Source: Saprospiraceae bacterium
GTDB lineage: Bacteria; Bacteroidota; Bacteroidia; Chitinophagales; Saprospiraceae
Assembly (NCBI GenBank): GCA_027031145.1
Contig: JALVEG010000655.1
Span: 1-19,529 of the forward strand
Direction of reading: 5' to 3'
Length of the DNA stretch: 19,529 nucleotides
How positions within the stretch are numbered: the stretch's first letter is position 1; the number at the start of each line of letters is the position of its first letter. Both the position numbers and the translations under genes were made by a program. Below the pieces are notes generated by a model that was given only the letters and a program-made list of their open reading frames with translations, was not told the origin of the DNA and did no database searches. Below, in pieces: positions 6,270 through 15,297 of this stretch.

Positions 6270-8318
6270 ATGATAAATACTGAAATGTTTAATCCTCAAA
6301 GCATTGTGATTGTCGGGGGTTCTGAAAACACATATAAACCGGGTGGAAAAGTACTGGAAAATCTGATAACCGGTAATTATCAGGGCAAACTCTTTGTTGT
6401 AAATCCAAAAGCTGACAAGGTTCAGGGAATAAAATCATACAATAATATTTCAGATCTACCTCATGCCGATCTGGCAATTTTGGCAATTCCGGCAAGATTT
6501 TGTTTACCTGTAGTTGAAGAGCTTACCGCTAAAGGAACTAAAGCTTTTATTATATTATCGGCAGGTTTTGGTGAATTAAATGAGGAAGGAAAGAAAATAG
6601 AACATCAATTATCTGATTTTGCCGGCAAAAATAATATCAGTATACTCGGTCCAAATTGTATTGGCATTATCAATAAAAATTATAAAGGTGTATTTACAAC
6701 TCCGGTACCAAAATACAACCAAAAAGGAGTTGATTTTATATCCAGTTCAGGATCAACTGCCGTATTTGTAATGGAAGCCGGAATGAAAATGGGAATGCAG
6801 TTTTCAAGTATATATTCCGTAGGCAATGCTATCCAAATACAGGTTGAAAATATTCTGGAGTATTTTGATCAAAATTATATTCCGGGAGAAAGTTCAGATA
6901 TCATAATGATCTATATAGAACAATTGAGCAATCCTTCAAAATTGCTAAAACACAGCATTAGCCTTAATAAAAAAGGCTGTAATATCATAGCTGTAAAATC
7001 CGGTTTGACAAAAGCAGGCAGCAGAGCCGCTTCTTCACATACCGGAGCAATGGCAAGTCCGGAGATCGTTGTCGAAACTTTGTTTAAAAAAGCAGGGATT
7101 ATCCAGTGCTACAGCAGGGAAGAAATGCTTTATGTGGCAGGAGTATTGTTTTACGGTAAACCTAAAGGGAAAAATGTTGCCGTGATCACCCATGCCGGAG
7201 GAGCCGGAGTAATGTGTGCCGATGCTTTGGAAAAAGGCGGAATGAATGTACCCGAACTAAAAAATGAAAAGGCACAAAAACTACTTGAAAATTTGCACCA
7301 GGGCTCTTCTGTTTCCAATCCAATTGATTTTTTAGCTACAGGCAGTGCTGAACAATTGGGCCTTATCCTTGATTATTGCAATAATGAATTTGATAATATT
7401 GATGAATCTGTTGTCATTTTCGGAAGTCCGGGATTATTCGATGTGGATCCTGTTTATGAATTATTATCAAAAAAGATCGATGAAACCGTAAAACCGGTCT
7501 ATCCAGTATTGCCTTCTCCTGTCAATACTGAAAAAGCTATGGAAAATTTTATGTCAAAAGGAAAAATATTTTTTCCGGATGAATCCATTGTAGCAAATGC
7601 AATAGCAAAAGTTTACAATACAAGACCTGTTTTTGAATATGTTGAGAAAAAGATCAAAAAACCCGATAAGGCAATTAAAGATATTCTTAAAAATGCAAAA
7701 GGAAGATATCTGACTCCTGATGAAAACAGAAAAATACTGCAATTTGCGGGTATTGATCAAATTGACGAATATATTGTAACATCTTTAGAGGAACTGAAAA
7801 GTTTGGATTTTGTATTTCCCGTTGTGATGAAAGCAATCGGTCCTTTGCATAAAACAGATGTTGGAGGAGTAGTTTTAAATATTGGCTTTATTGAAGAGGC
7901 AGAAGATGCTTTTGAAAATTTAATGAAAATAGATGGTTGTACTTCCGTATTGATACAACCTATGATCGAAGGGATAGAGTTATATGCCGGAAGTATTAAA
8001 GAAAATAATTTAGGACATATAATAATGACCGGAATGGGTGGTATTTACCTGGAAACATTAAAAGATATCTCTACTTCTATCTGTCCGATAAGCCCTAAAG
8101 AAGCAGAATATATGATAAAATCATTAAAATCCTATCCCGTATTAAAAGGGAAAAGAGGCAAAAAATCAATAAATTTTTATGAATTTCAAAATATAATTGT
8201 AAATTTGTCAGAACTTCTGATTTCAATCCCTGAAATATCTGAAATGGATATCAATCCTTTAATAGCTACCGGCGACTCTATTCTGGCTGTTGATTGTCGA
8301 ATCAAAATAGAAAACTAA
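6270..8318 (+). CDS. Acyl-CoA synthetase (ADP-forming), fused alpha-beta
   Basis: Catalyses acyl-CoA + ADP + Pi <=> carboxylic acid + CoA + ATP (acetate or a related short acid), giving ATP by substrate-level phosphorylation. Domains in order are a CoA-binding Rossmann domain (about 5-130, FNPQSIVIVGGS), succinyl-CoA-ligase-like domains (about 140-450) and a C-terminal ATP-grasp domain (about 465-680). The phosphorylated histidine is His257 in SSHTGAMA, and the second active-site histidine is His527 in LHKTDVGGV. These match His257-alpha and His71-beta of the Pyrococcus furiosus enzyme, so it should be active. The length of 682 aa is normal for the fused type. The start could also be Met5. 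The MCM-like gene follows after 25 bp, suggesting one transcript. The acyl substrate cannot be read from the sequence; propionate and acetate are both plausible. Confidence 0.92.
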   Translation: MINTEMFNPQSIVIVGGSENTYKPGGKVLENLITGNYQGKLFVVNPKADKVQGIKSYNNISDLPHADLAILAIPARFCLPVVEELTAKGTKAFIILSAGFGELNEEGKKIEHQLSDFAGKNNISILGPNCIGIINKNYKGVFTTPVPKYNQKGVDFISSSGSTAVFVMEAGMKMGMQFSSIYSVGNAIQIQVENILEYFDQNYIPGESSDIIMIYIEQLSNPSKLLKHSISLNKKGCNIIAVKSGLTKAGSRAASSHTGAMASPEIVVETLFKKAGIIQCYSREEMLYVAGVLFYGKPKGKNVAVITHAGGAGVMCADALEKGGMNVPELKNEKAQKLLENLHQGSSVSNPIDFLATGSAEQLGLILDYCNNEFDNIDESVVIFGSPGLFDVDPVYELLSKKIDETVKPVYPVLPSPVNTEKAMENFMSKGKIFFPDESIVANAIAKVYNTRPVFEYVEKKIKKPDKAIKDILKNAKGRYLTPDENRKILQFAGIDQIDEYIVTSLEELKSLDFVFPVVMKAIGPLHKTDVGGVVLNIGFIEEAEDAFENLMKIDGCTSVLIQPMIEGIELYAGSIKENNLGHIIMTGMGGIYLETLKDISTSICPISPKEAEYMIKSLKSYPVLKGKRGKKSINFYEFQNIIVNLSELLISIPEISEMDINPLIATGDSILAVDCRIKIEN

Positions 8319-8343
8319 TAACAAAACAAAAACCCAAAACGAC

Positions 8344-9432
8344 ATGAAAACTCTTGAATTAGATTTTACACAATACAGTAAAAAAGAATGGTTGGATTTA
8401 ATTGCACGGTCATTAAAAAAAGGATCAATCGAAGATTTTGTCTGGGCTATCGATGATAATGTAACCGGTGAACCTTTTGCACATGCCGATGACCTTTCTA
8501 AATATTATTCGCCGGTAAAAAACAAGGTCAACAACAATAATTGGATGTCAGGTATTGATTATAGTCTGGTTTCCAATGATTCATTAAATGAATGTATCAA
8601 GCTTCATGCGGGATTTGGTTTACAATCGTTTATTTTGCAGGTAACAAATAGCGGTATTGATCTAAATACATATTTTGGAGGAATAAATATTTTGGAATAT
8701 GATATTAATTTTAATACAAGTTACGGTGTTGATCTGATCCTGTTTTTGGAACATATTAAGGATTATCTGGAAGCATCCAATCCAGACTATAAAAAACTAA
8801 ATTTAACGATACGATTACCCATAAACAGACCTGAATTGATACTGGAATTATATAAATATTCAAAAGTCAATTTTCCAAATTTAAAATTTTATTTCAAAAC
8901 CGAAAGGGAATATTCTTACAATCCCGTTAAATATCTTTCTGAAACCATGAATAATTTAACGGATTATATACAAAAGTCAACAATAAATAAAGAAATATTG
9001 GAATGGCTGCTGTCAAGATTAAAGATCCATTTTTTTATGACCGATAATTTTTTATCAAATATAGCAACATTGAGAGCATTTAAAATACTATGGAATAATT
9101 ATCTTAATGCATATAAAGTAAAACCATTTCCGCCAAATATTATGCTGGGAATAAATCATGATTCTTTTACCGATGATGAAAATGATGATCTTATTGTTAC
9201 TACTATTCTTTGTATGTCCGGAGCTATAAGTGGCGTAAATTCTATCAATCTTGCTCCAAAAGAACATAATATTACCGATCCTAAAAATACTATGAGATTG
9301 ATGTTGAATATTCAAAATATAATGAAACTCGAAAGCAATATGGATATTGTTGAGGATGCTTTAGCCGGCAGCTATGCTATAGAAACCGCAACAAATAAAT
9401 TGGCAACAGCAGCATGGAACAAATTACAGTAA
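8344..9432 (+). CDS. Short methylmalonyl-CoA mutase-like (small-subunit type) protein
   Basis: Resembles the TIM-barrel part of the methylmalonyl-CoA mutase small subunit. Supporting segments are KLHAGFGLQSFILQV, FFMTDNFLSNIATLRAFKILWNNY (the barrel helix that reads FLEIAKLRAxRxLW in mutases) and, near the C-terminus, the mutase signature around DALAGSYAIETATNKLATAAW. There is no cobalamin-binding domain (no DxHxxG), and at 362 aa it is clearly shorter than usual mutase barrels. Most of the N-terminal substrate-binding segment of active large subunits is absent. It is probably non-catalytic on its own, acting as a partner subunit or a divergent paralogue. It is preceded at 25 bp by the ADP-forming synthetase, which fits a propionyl/methylmalonyl-CoA role. 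The large subunit is not in the window. Confidence 0.78.
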   Translation: MKTLELDFTQYSKKEWLDLIARSLKKGSIEDFVWAIDDNVTGEPFAHADDLSKYYSPVKNKVNNNNWMSGIDYSLVSNDSLNECIKLHAGFGLQSFILQVTNSGIDLNTYFGGINILEYDINFNTSYGVDLILFLEHIKDYLEASNPDYKKLNLTIRLPINRPELILELYKYSKVNFPNLKFYFKTEREYSYNPVKYLSETMNNLTDYIQKSTINKEILEWLLSRLKIHFFMTDNFLSNIATLRAFKILWNNYLNAYKVKPFPPNIMLGINHDSFTDDENDDLIVTTILCMSGAISGVNSINLAPKEHNITDPKNTMRLMLNIQNIMKLESNMDIVEDALAGSYAIETATNKLATAAWNKLQ

Positions 9433-9460
9433 AAAACTAATAGTATTTTTATTACCGTTT

Positions 9461-9726
9461 CTTTTGCGTTCCTTAGCGTCCCTTAGCGGGAAAATAACCA
9501 CAAATTTGTTTTCTTTACTATGTTTTTATCTCCCGCCAAGATCGCAAAGGCAACGCGAAGTCTCGCAAAGGAGGTACATTTCATAAAGGAGATTCTTAGA
9601 CAAAGAAGAATTGTTGTGCTTTACTTTTTGATGACTATCAATCTTATATTGAAACCCAATACGTATTTTTAATACATTTTCCTAAGCGACACTTAGCGTA
9701 TCCTCAGCGACCCTTTGCGGGAAAAC
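9461..9726. repeat. Cluster of TTAGCG/CGCAAAGG-type intergenic repeats
   Basis: Three related units lie in the 335-bp gap between convergent genes. Two read forward (9461-9494 and 9681-9726, built of TTTGCG, CCTTAGCG and GCGGGAAAA), and one is inverted (9532-9573, CCCGCCAAG and CGCAAAGG). Sequences of this kind, with repeating CGCAAAG/CTTTGCG words, are frequent between Bacteroidota genes. The opposed copies could form long hairpins and may end both converging transcripts. No gene is seen in the gap. Confidence 0.65.
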
Positions 9727-9767
9727 CATTAGAACTTCTGGTCTTATTTACTACAGATTCAGATAAT

Positions 9768-10751
9768 TTAGATATTCCTTTTCAGAAGATAATTCATAAG
9801 GTTTTTAACTTCTTTTAATTTTTCTTCCGGTACAGAAAGGGCATGATAGTGTTCAAAGGCATTTCCCATAAGTTCTTCGATTAGATTCTCCGCATGATCT
9901 TTAATCTTAAGGTCTTTAAAAATAGCCTTGACTTCAGCTATTTTATCATCCTTTTTCATCAGGTTATCGTTATACAAAGATATCAGCTTAGCTTTTTGAT
10001 TTGAATCTGCTAGTTCAAGAGCTTTCAAATACAAATAAGTCTTTTTATTTTGTATGATATCTCCTCCTATTTTTTTTCCAAAAATATCCTGATCCCCAAA
10101 AGTATCCAACAGGTCATCCTGTATCTGGAATGCAAGCCCCAAATTTAATCCTAAATTATAAAAATGAGCCGCATCCTTATCACTTGCGCCTCCAATCAAT
10201 GCTCCGGCTTTAAATGTTCCTGCCAATAAAACAGCTGTTTTTAGTTTGATCATCAAAAGATAATCAGAAAGAGAAACTTCTTTTTTATTTTCAAAATCCA
10301 TATCATACTGTTGCCCTTCACATACTTCAATAGCTGTATCTGTGAACAATTTAAGTAATTTATCCTTCAAAACCAGATCTGTACAACAGTTTAAAATATG
10401 TTTATAGGACATGATCATCATAAGATCTCCCGATAGAATAGCGGTGTTTATGTTGTATTTAATATGAACCGTGGGCTCAGCCCGGCGAAGATCAGCATCG
10501 TCCATAATATCATCGTGCATCAGAGTGAAATTATGGAACATTTCGATTGAATAAGCTATGGGCAGTGCTTTTTTTATATCTTCTGTGAAAATATTTGCGA
10601 CAAGTAAACAGGCAACGGGTCTGATCCTTTTGCCTTTCAATTCCATTAAATAATTGACAGGATTATATAAATTAACCGGTTCATTTGTTAATTTTTGCTC
10701 GCGGATATAATCCAGAAAAATACTTTTTAATTCTTCAAAAGAATACATCAT
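9768..10751 (-). CDS. Polyprenyl diphosphate synthase (trans-isoprenyl)
   Basis: Condenses isopentenyl diphosphate with allylic diphosphates to build isoprenoid chains in the cytosol. Family motifs are all present: GKRIRP at 40-45, the first Asp-rich motif DDIMD at 80-84 followed by DLRR, GQxxD near 146-150, KT at 171-172, and the second Asp-rich motif QDDLLD around 211-216, then GKKxGGD. The length of 327 aa is normal. Phe75 sits five residues before the first Asp motif, a position where bulky residues limit chain length, so a short product (C15-C20) is more likely than a long quinone side chain; this is inference. The start, MMYS, has two adjacent ATGs. It follows the 462-aa hypothetical gene after 81 bp, a gap filled mostly by a repeat also found upstream of the radical SAM gene. 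Confidence 0.93.
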   Translation of the reverse strand: MMYSFEELKSIFLDYIREQKLTNEPVNLYNPVNYLMELKGKRIRPVACLLVANIFTEDIKKALPIAYSIEMFHNFTLMHDDIMDDADLRRAEPTVHIKYNINTAILSGDLMMIMSYKHILNCCTDLVLKDKLLKLFTDTAIEVCEGQQYDMDFENKKEVSLSDYLLMIKLKTAVLLAGTFKAGALIGGASDKDAAHFYNLGLNLGLAFQIQDDLLDTFGDQDIFGKKIGGDIIQNKKTYLYLKALELADSNQKAKLISLYNDNLMKKDDKIAEVKAIFKDLKIKDHAENLIEELMGNAFEHYHALSVPEEKLKEVKNLMNYLLKRNI

Positions 10752-10776
10752 TTATATTGTCTGTCAGATTATTGTC

Positions 10777-10847
10777 TCTACTCAGGTAGAATCTTTTTTA
10801 CTAAAAAAAACACTTTTTTCGCTATATTGCAGCTATTTTTTTTGAAC
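10777..10847 (-). repeat. Duplicated upstream element, copy 1
   Basis: Read on the minus strand, this segment contains CAAAAAA, TAGCTGCAATATAGCG, AAAAAAGT, a T-run and GATTCTACCTGAGTAGA. The same order of words occurs at 16699-16766, with most positions identical. TCTAC-nnnn-GTAGA (10777-10790) is an inverted repeat of 5-bp arms. Copy 1 overlaps the last codons and stop of the upstream 462-aa gene and ends 26 bp before the polyprenyl synthase start. Confidence 0.7.
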
Positions 10848-12221
10848 CTTTTTTCTTTTGGTCTTAAAAAATTCAATTAATTCTTTCTCTTTAACCAGTT
10901 TCAGGTCAACAAAAGTGCTCATTACGAATTTTTTGATGTCCTGATAGTCTCTTCCTCTTTTATCCGTGTAAACCTTCATCAGTTTTCTTACATAATTCAT
11001 ACTGATTTTGGTAATACTTTGATTGAATTTTTCATTTGAAAAGATGTCCATATAAATAGCAAAGGTTTTGAACATTTCAAAAAATTCATGATAATCCTGC
11101 TCAGGAAGATTATTTAAAAATTTAGAAAATCTATTCAAAAGAGAGTGGCGTAAACACCTGTTGTGATTTGACAACCATTCGTGTTCATTATAGTATTTTC
11201 TAATTGAATCAATCGTTTCTACTGCAACATAACCTTTTTCATAAACAATATCCATCAATTTGAAAAACTCTGTCAATTCATCATCTATCTTTTTATCTAT
11301 AAATTGGGAAAGGTTACCTACTGCATCTATTTTGAAATTTGCTTTGTCATCAACAAATTGTAAATAATATTTAAAAAATTCCGTATCAAAATCTTCTTTC
11401 TCTTTTCTTAACCTGTTAAAAACACTTATCAGTTTATTGTAATTCGCATCTTTAAGTTGAAAATACATACCCAAAACCAATGTGATTCTGATAAATTCCG
11501 GTTCAAAAAGAAATTCTTCTTTATTTAAAAATTTATTTATCTCTGGAATCAATGTACTGTTATCGTGTTCAGATGCTGCTCTGTAAAGCAAAAATTCTTT
11601 TAAAACATTACCGTATTTTTTTAATTCCTGAATATTTTGGGGAAAATCGGCTACCAGATAATTGAAGCTGTCAAATTGTTTTTTGTATCTGAAAAAATTA
11701 ATCTTTCTTTGTTCCTGATCGTGAAATTTATACAGTTTTTGACTTTGAAGGTATTTTTTTACACTCTTATTCTCAATATTATTTAACAGATCAGCAACCC
11801 AAATATCCGTACTTAGAGCAAAACCGATTTGAATGGTCTGACCTATTCTCTTTTGTATATATTCAAAATTAGGAGAATTGGCTATATGCAATAAAATATC
11901 CTTGAAATGCTCCTGAGGGTAAATATATTTAAAACGATCATTTAGCTCTCCTCTCAAAACGGAATATCCCAATATTCTCGGTAAAAATAAACCTTCAAGA
12001 TCCTCATCAAGCATTGCTTTCTCGAGGGAGATCAACTGAAGAGGATGTTTATCAGCTACTGTTTTATGAAGATTATCCAACAAAGGTTCAAACTTATTCT
12101 GCATTTCCTTATAATCCTCTTCTTCTTCCGTATCCAGATAAGTTTCCAGTTCTTCTGACTCCAACAATGATTTTTTAATGGAATCTAATTCTTCTTTATA
12201 TTTTTTTGATAATGCTTCCAT
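10833..12221 (-). CDS. Hypothetical helical protein, 462 aa
   Basis: I do not recognise the family. The protein is soluble and almost entirely helical, very rich in Lys, Glu, Phe, Tyr and Leu. It has an acidic N-terminal coiled-coil-like part (about 1-55, with EELETYLDTEEEEDY) and a strongly basic C-terminal tail (FKTKRKKVQKK). No signal peptide, membrane span or catalytic motif is apparent. The helix pairs could be TPR- or HEAT-like, but no clean repeat period can be read by eye. It lies between rpsP (126 bp upstream, with a terminator hairpin between) and the polyprenyl synthase downstream. Its final codons and stop lie inside a repeated element. Composition matches the core neighbours. A lineage-restricted core protein is the best description. 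Confidence 0.85.
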   Translation of the reverse strand: MEALSKKYKEELDSIKKSLLESEELETYLDTEEEEDYKEMQNKFEPLLDNLHKTVADKHPLQLISLEKAMLDEDLEGLFLPRILGYSVLRGELNDRFKYIYPQEHFKDILLHIANSPNFEYIQKRIGQTIQIGFALSTDIWVADLLNNIENKSVKKYLQSQKLYKFHDQEQRKINFFRYKKQFDSFNYLVADFPQNIQELKKYGNVLKEFLLYRAASEHDNSTLIPEINKFLNKEEFLFEPEFIRITLVLGMYFQLKDANYNKLISVFNRLRKEKEDFDTEFFKYYLQFVDDKANFKIDAVGNLSQFIDKKIDDELTEFFKLMDIVYEKGYVAVETIDSIRKYYNEHEWLSNHNRCLRHSLLNRFSKFLNNLPEQDYHEFFEMFKTFAIYMDIFSNEKFNQSITKISMNYVRKLMKVYTDKRGRDYQDIKKFVMSTFVDLKLVKEKELIEFFKTKRKKVQKK

Positions 12222-12253
12222 AATTAAAATTTGATCTAAAGTAAATTTAAAAC

Positions 12254-12290
12254 TATACCTGATAAAGCAACTTTGGCTTTATCAGGTATA
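12254..12290 (-). terminator. rpsP terminator hairpin
   Basis: A perfect 15-bp stem (12254-12268 with 12276-12290; TATACCTGATAAAGC and its complement) has a 7-nt loop. On the minus strand it is followed by AGTTTTAAATTT. It lies 57 bp after the rpsP stop and about 32 bp before the start of the 462-aa gene, so it ends or attenuates the rpsP transcript. Confidence 0.8.
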
Positions 12291-12347
12291 TTAAAATAAC
12301 ATTATAATTTTCCTTAAAAAAGGATCAAAACAAACACTAAAATGTAA

Positions 12348-12803
12348 CTATTCTTCTTCCTGCTTTACTTCAACACTTCCAACTTTCATCGGTTGGTCAA
12401 GACCTGAGGTGACTCTTCGTGCTGCTTCTCTTTCCTGACGAACTTTGTCAAAACGTTTTTGAATTCTGGCATCTTTTTGCATGATAAAATCCTGGTATTG
12501 CTTATCTGCCTGTTCTTGCGTTAACGCACCTTTTTTAACACCTTTTTGTAAGTGTTTCCTATATAAAACGCCTTTAAATCTTAATATAGATCTTACCGTT
12601 TCAGTAGGAATTGCTCCTTTCATAAGCCAATCAAAAGCTTTTTCTCTATCTACTTCTATTGTTGCCGGAGCTGTTAGCGGATTATAAACACCTATTTTTT
12701 CAATGAATCTTCCATCTCTTGGTGCTCTTGCATCTGCCACTACGATATGATAAAAGGGTTTTTTAGCTCTCCCTCTACGAGCCAGTCTGATTTTTACTGC
12801 CAT
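12348..12803 (-). CDS. rpsP: 30S ribosomal protein S16
   Basis: Structural protein of the small ribosomal subunit body. The N-terminal part is unmistakable: MAVKIRLARRGRAKKPFYHIVVAD, then APRDGRFIEKIGVYNP and a segment ending with a conserved basic helix (about residues 1-85). The remaining 65 residues form a charged Gln/Lys/Glu-rich tail (ALTQEQADKQYQDF to VKQEEE), an extension usual for Bacteroidota S16 and absent from the short proteobacterial form. It has its own promoter with a hairpin at the predicted transcript start and a strong terminator. The frequent partners rimM and trmD do not follow, so here rpsP seems to be a single-gene unit. Confidence 0.98.
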   Translation of the reverse strand: MAVKIRLARRGRAKKPFYHIVVADARAPRDGRFIEKIGVYNPLTAPATIEVDREKAFDWLMKGAIPTETVRSILRFKGVLYRKHLQKGVKKGALTQEQADKQYQDFIMQKDARIQKRFDKVRQEREAARRVTSGLDQPMKVGSVEVKQEEE

Positions 12804-12877
12804 AATTAATTTTATTTACTTGGTTAAACCATACCCTGATAATCCGTTAAACGAACACAAGGCTATTAAAAAACAAT

Positions 12878-12904
12878 GTTATTACCGGAAATCCAGGCAA
12901 TAAC
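12878..12904 (-). promoter_or_regulatory. Hairpin at the 5' end of the rpsP leader
   Basis: On the minus strand GTTATTGCC pairs with GGTAATAAC (9 bp, one G-U pair) around a 9-nt loop, followed at once by ATTGTTTTTT. It begins almost exactly where transcription should start from the promoter at 12911-12940. It could stabilise the mRNA, or act as an early attenuator because of the U-run. Confidence 0.5.
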
Positions 12905-12910
12905 GGAGCG

Positions 12911-12940
12911 CAAAGGTATAATTTATTTTTTAATTATCAA
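12911..12940 (-). promoter_or_regulatory. rpsP promoter (Bacteroidota type)
   Basis: On the minus strand TTG (12938-12940), 19 nt, then TACCTTTG (12911-12918) match the TTG / TAnnTTTG pattern of the Bacteroidota primary sigma factor. The predicted start is at about 12904-12906, giving a leader of about 100 nt before the ATG at 12803. Confidence 0.75.
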
Positions 12941-12970
12941 TAAATTATACTCTTTTTTATGATAATTTTT

Positions 12971-15157
12971 CTAAAAAACAAATCTGTAAACCAATTTCAC
13001 AACAGCATCGGTTGTTTGAGGTTTTAAATACTCTATTTGTTTTATCGGTTCCTCATAGCCAATATTATATACCAGATAGAGATCGGATCCGACTTTTGGT
13101 ATCCAGTGCAATCTCATATTATAAATCATAACTTCATCCAGATCATTATATTGTGAAAATAATGAAAAATTCAATTTAGTAGTAAAAGCATAATTAAGAT
13201 AAAACGCTATTTCATTGGTTGTAATGTCTGCTTCGGGCAAACTGACGATATTTAATGTATAATTTGCATTCAAATTCAAATGTTTATTAATATTTACACC
13301 AATTGCACTTTCAAAGGTTCGTATTTTCCCGTTATAAAATTCACCCCAATTATATACCAATTCTGTCCAGATCCTGCGCGCCCTGAAAGTTTCAAATTGT
13401 ATTTCATATTTGTACATCATATATTTTCCTATGGGAATAGAATCATTGTCCGTAAGCCAAAACGGTTCATCAATACGATCATAATTTTGAATAAAATTAA
13501 ACTCAAAACGTTCACCCGATTTAAAAATAGCACCAATAGGACGTGTTTCATTTGAAAAACTTTCAATTTCACCCGTGGAATGTGTATTGTATAGTGTAAA
13601 TCCCCATGGTTTTAACAGCAATCGTTTGATACCGTATTTTGTAAACACACGTGGTGATATTCTAAGATACCAACTGTATGAATCAAAATCAATTCGCCTA
13701 AGGTATCCTAATTCCGGGTTGAAATTTTTCTGCACAACACCGATTCCCATATAATTATCGATTAAATCATTGGGATAATCTGCATAAATGCGATATGCCA
13801 TTGTATTGTTTTGAATTGTAAAATTTTCTGTGCTCATAGAAAAACGTGCTCCGAGAGTAAGGTTTTTATTTTTAAGAAAATTCGATGTTTGATATGCAGC
13901 ATCTATCCCTATTACCTGGTTGGATTTACTACCATCCATTCTATTGGTAAAAATTCCCCCGATAAATGATTGTTTTCCAATATCTCTCTTATATCGAAGA
14001 ACGGTGTTATTTGTTGTCGGAATGCTGTCAAAAGCTCCTTCCTGAATATTCAGAAAACCAATATTGTTTTTTCCTACTTTTCCAAATAAACGGACGCCGG
14101 CAATAATTGGGATTTGTTGACCGTCCTCAATTCCTATTTCCCGTGAATAAAAAGCGTTGTTTCTATCTCCGAGATAAAAATTGAACATATCCGAGCCTTC
14201 TAAAAAGAATTGTCGTTTTTCCGGATAGTAAACGCTGAAGCGCGAAAGATTTACCGGAATACGATCAGCTTCAACCTGTGCAAAATCGGTAAAAGTCGTT
14301 AAGTTTAATTTCAATGTAGGTGACAGACTTACATTCAGATTTCCTCCCAGTTTCAACGGATAAGTACTTCCCTGATCCTTTTCATACTGCCATCCGGCTA
14401 AAGTATAAGGCTTTAATTCAAACTTTTTGGCATAAGCGACATTCCTGATATTTGTTAATCGTCCGGCATTTGCAGCTGAATAAATGGAAAAATCCCTTGA
14501 CCACCCTTGCCAGAGAGCCTGTTCGTTTTTGGAAACAATATCCCGTTCAAAATTTATCGCCCAGTTCAATACGCTGTCATTCTTAAACTGAAGTGTACTA
14601 AACGGAATATACATTTCAGCAAACCATCCCTTATCGGTAATACGGGTTTTCACATCCCATACACCATTCCAGTCCCTGTTACCGTCCTCTCCATTATAGA
14701 TCTGAATATCAGCACGGGCACCATTGGGATTGATCACAAACAAATAACCCGTACGATTATCATTAAAAGGACTGATCATTATTTGAAAATTATCATCCGA
14801 TCTGTAATTAAAATCAGTACTCATATTCTTGGCAGTGATTTTTTTTACATCCTTTTGATAACACCAAACCCCTATGTAAAGCGTATTTTTGTTGTAAAGC
14901 AACGCAACTTCTGTTCTTTCGGTAACCGGTTGTCCAAAATCCAGATCTCTTTGTGTAAAATTACTTATATGTTGTGCTTTTTGCCATACGGATTCATTCA
15001 ATTTTCCATCAAATTTTATATCGTTTTCTATGCGCTCAGCCTGAATAGCATCGGGTATAGAGTGTTGAGCAAAAAGAAACTGAGTCCCTGCAAAAAAGGA
15101 CACCGCTAATACAATCAATAATTTTATATATTTATTTTTAAAATGTTTAGTATTCAT
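12971..15157 (-). CDS. DUF5916 outer-membrane protein with CBM9-like N-domain
   Basis: An exported protein. The signal peptide is a basic start, a hydrophobic core and a likely cut after Ala30 (FLFA-Q). A family-9 carbohydrate-binding-like domain follows (about 35-235; IKFDGKLNESVWQKA, YLFVINPNGARADIQ, WNGVWDVKTRITDKGWFAEMYIPFSTLQF), as is usual for DUF5916 proteins. The rest (about 245-728) alternates short amphipathic strands typical of an outer-membrane beta-barrel (YYPEKRQFFLEGSDMFNFY is a family hallmark) and ends in Phe, the usual signal for barrel insertion. The length of 728 aa is in the family range. The substrate is unknown; a carbohydrate- or envelope-linked role is usual speculation. 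It is transcribed alone, with long gaps on both sides, and has no SusC/SusD partners here. Confidence 0.9.
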   Translation of the reverse strand: MNTKHFKNKYIKLLIVLAVSFFAGTQFLFAQHSIPDAIQAERIENDIKFDGKLNESVWQKAQHISNFTQRDLDFGQPVTERTEVALLYNKNTLYIGVWCYQKDVKKITAKNMSTDFNYRSDDNFQIMISPFNDNRTGYLFVINPNGARADIQIYNGEDGNRDWNGVWDVKTRITDKGWFAEMYIPFSTLQFKNDSVLNWAINFERDIVSKNEQALWQGWSRDFSIYSAANAGRLTNIRNVAYAKKFELKPYTLAGWQYEKDQGSTYPLKLGGNLNVSLSPTLKLNLTTFTDFAQVEADRIPVNLSRFSVYYPEKRQFFLEGSDMFNFYLGDRNNAFYSREIGIEDGQQIPIIAGVRLFGKVGKNNIGFLNIQEGAFDSIPTTNNTVLRYKRDIGKQSFIGGIFTNRMDGSKSNQVIGIDAAYQTSNFLKNKNLTLGARFSMSTENFTIQNNTMAYRIYADYPNDLIDNYMGIGVVQKNFNPELGYLRRIDFDSYSWYLRISPRVFTKYGIKRLLLKPWGFTLYNTHSTGEIESFSNETRPIGAIFKSGERFEFNFIQNYDRIDEPFWLTDNDSIPIGKYMMYKYEIQFETFRARRIWTELVYNWGEFYNGKIRTFESAIGVNINKHLNLNANYTLNIVSLPEADITTNEIAFYLNYAFTTKLNFSLFSQYNDLDEVMIYNMRLHWIPKVGSDLYLVYNIGYEEPIKQIEYLKPQTTDAVVKLVYRFVF

Positions 15158-15182
15158 GTCAATAACCTTTCTTATTTGAGTT

Positions 15183-15190
15183 CAAAAGTA
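15183..15190 (-). promoter_or_regulatory. Possible -7 box for the DUF5916 gene
   Basis: The minus strand reads TACTTTTG, matching TAnnTTTG, 26 bp upstream of the start codon. No clear TTG is at the expected -33 distance, so support is partial. Confidence 0.4.
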
Positions 15191-15297
15191 GACAATATTT
15201 TATGATTGTTTATGTATTTTTATCATAAATATTCAGGCTGTATACTTATGAAATAAAAAAATTACTTGTTGAGTGCGCTTTAGCCCGGATTATTCAT

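Noticed and set aside
14507..15109. 200-aa open frame on the plus strand
   Set aside because: It lies antisense inside the DUF5916 gene, has low-complexity composition and no promoter; it is a shadow frame.
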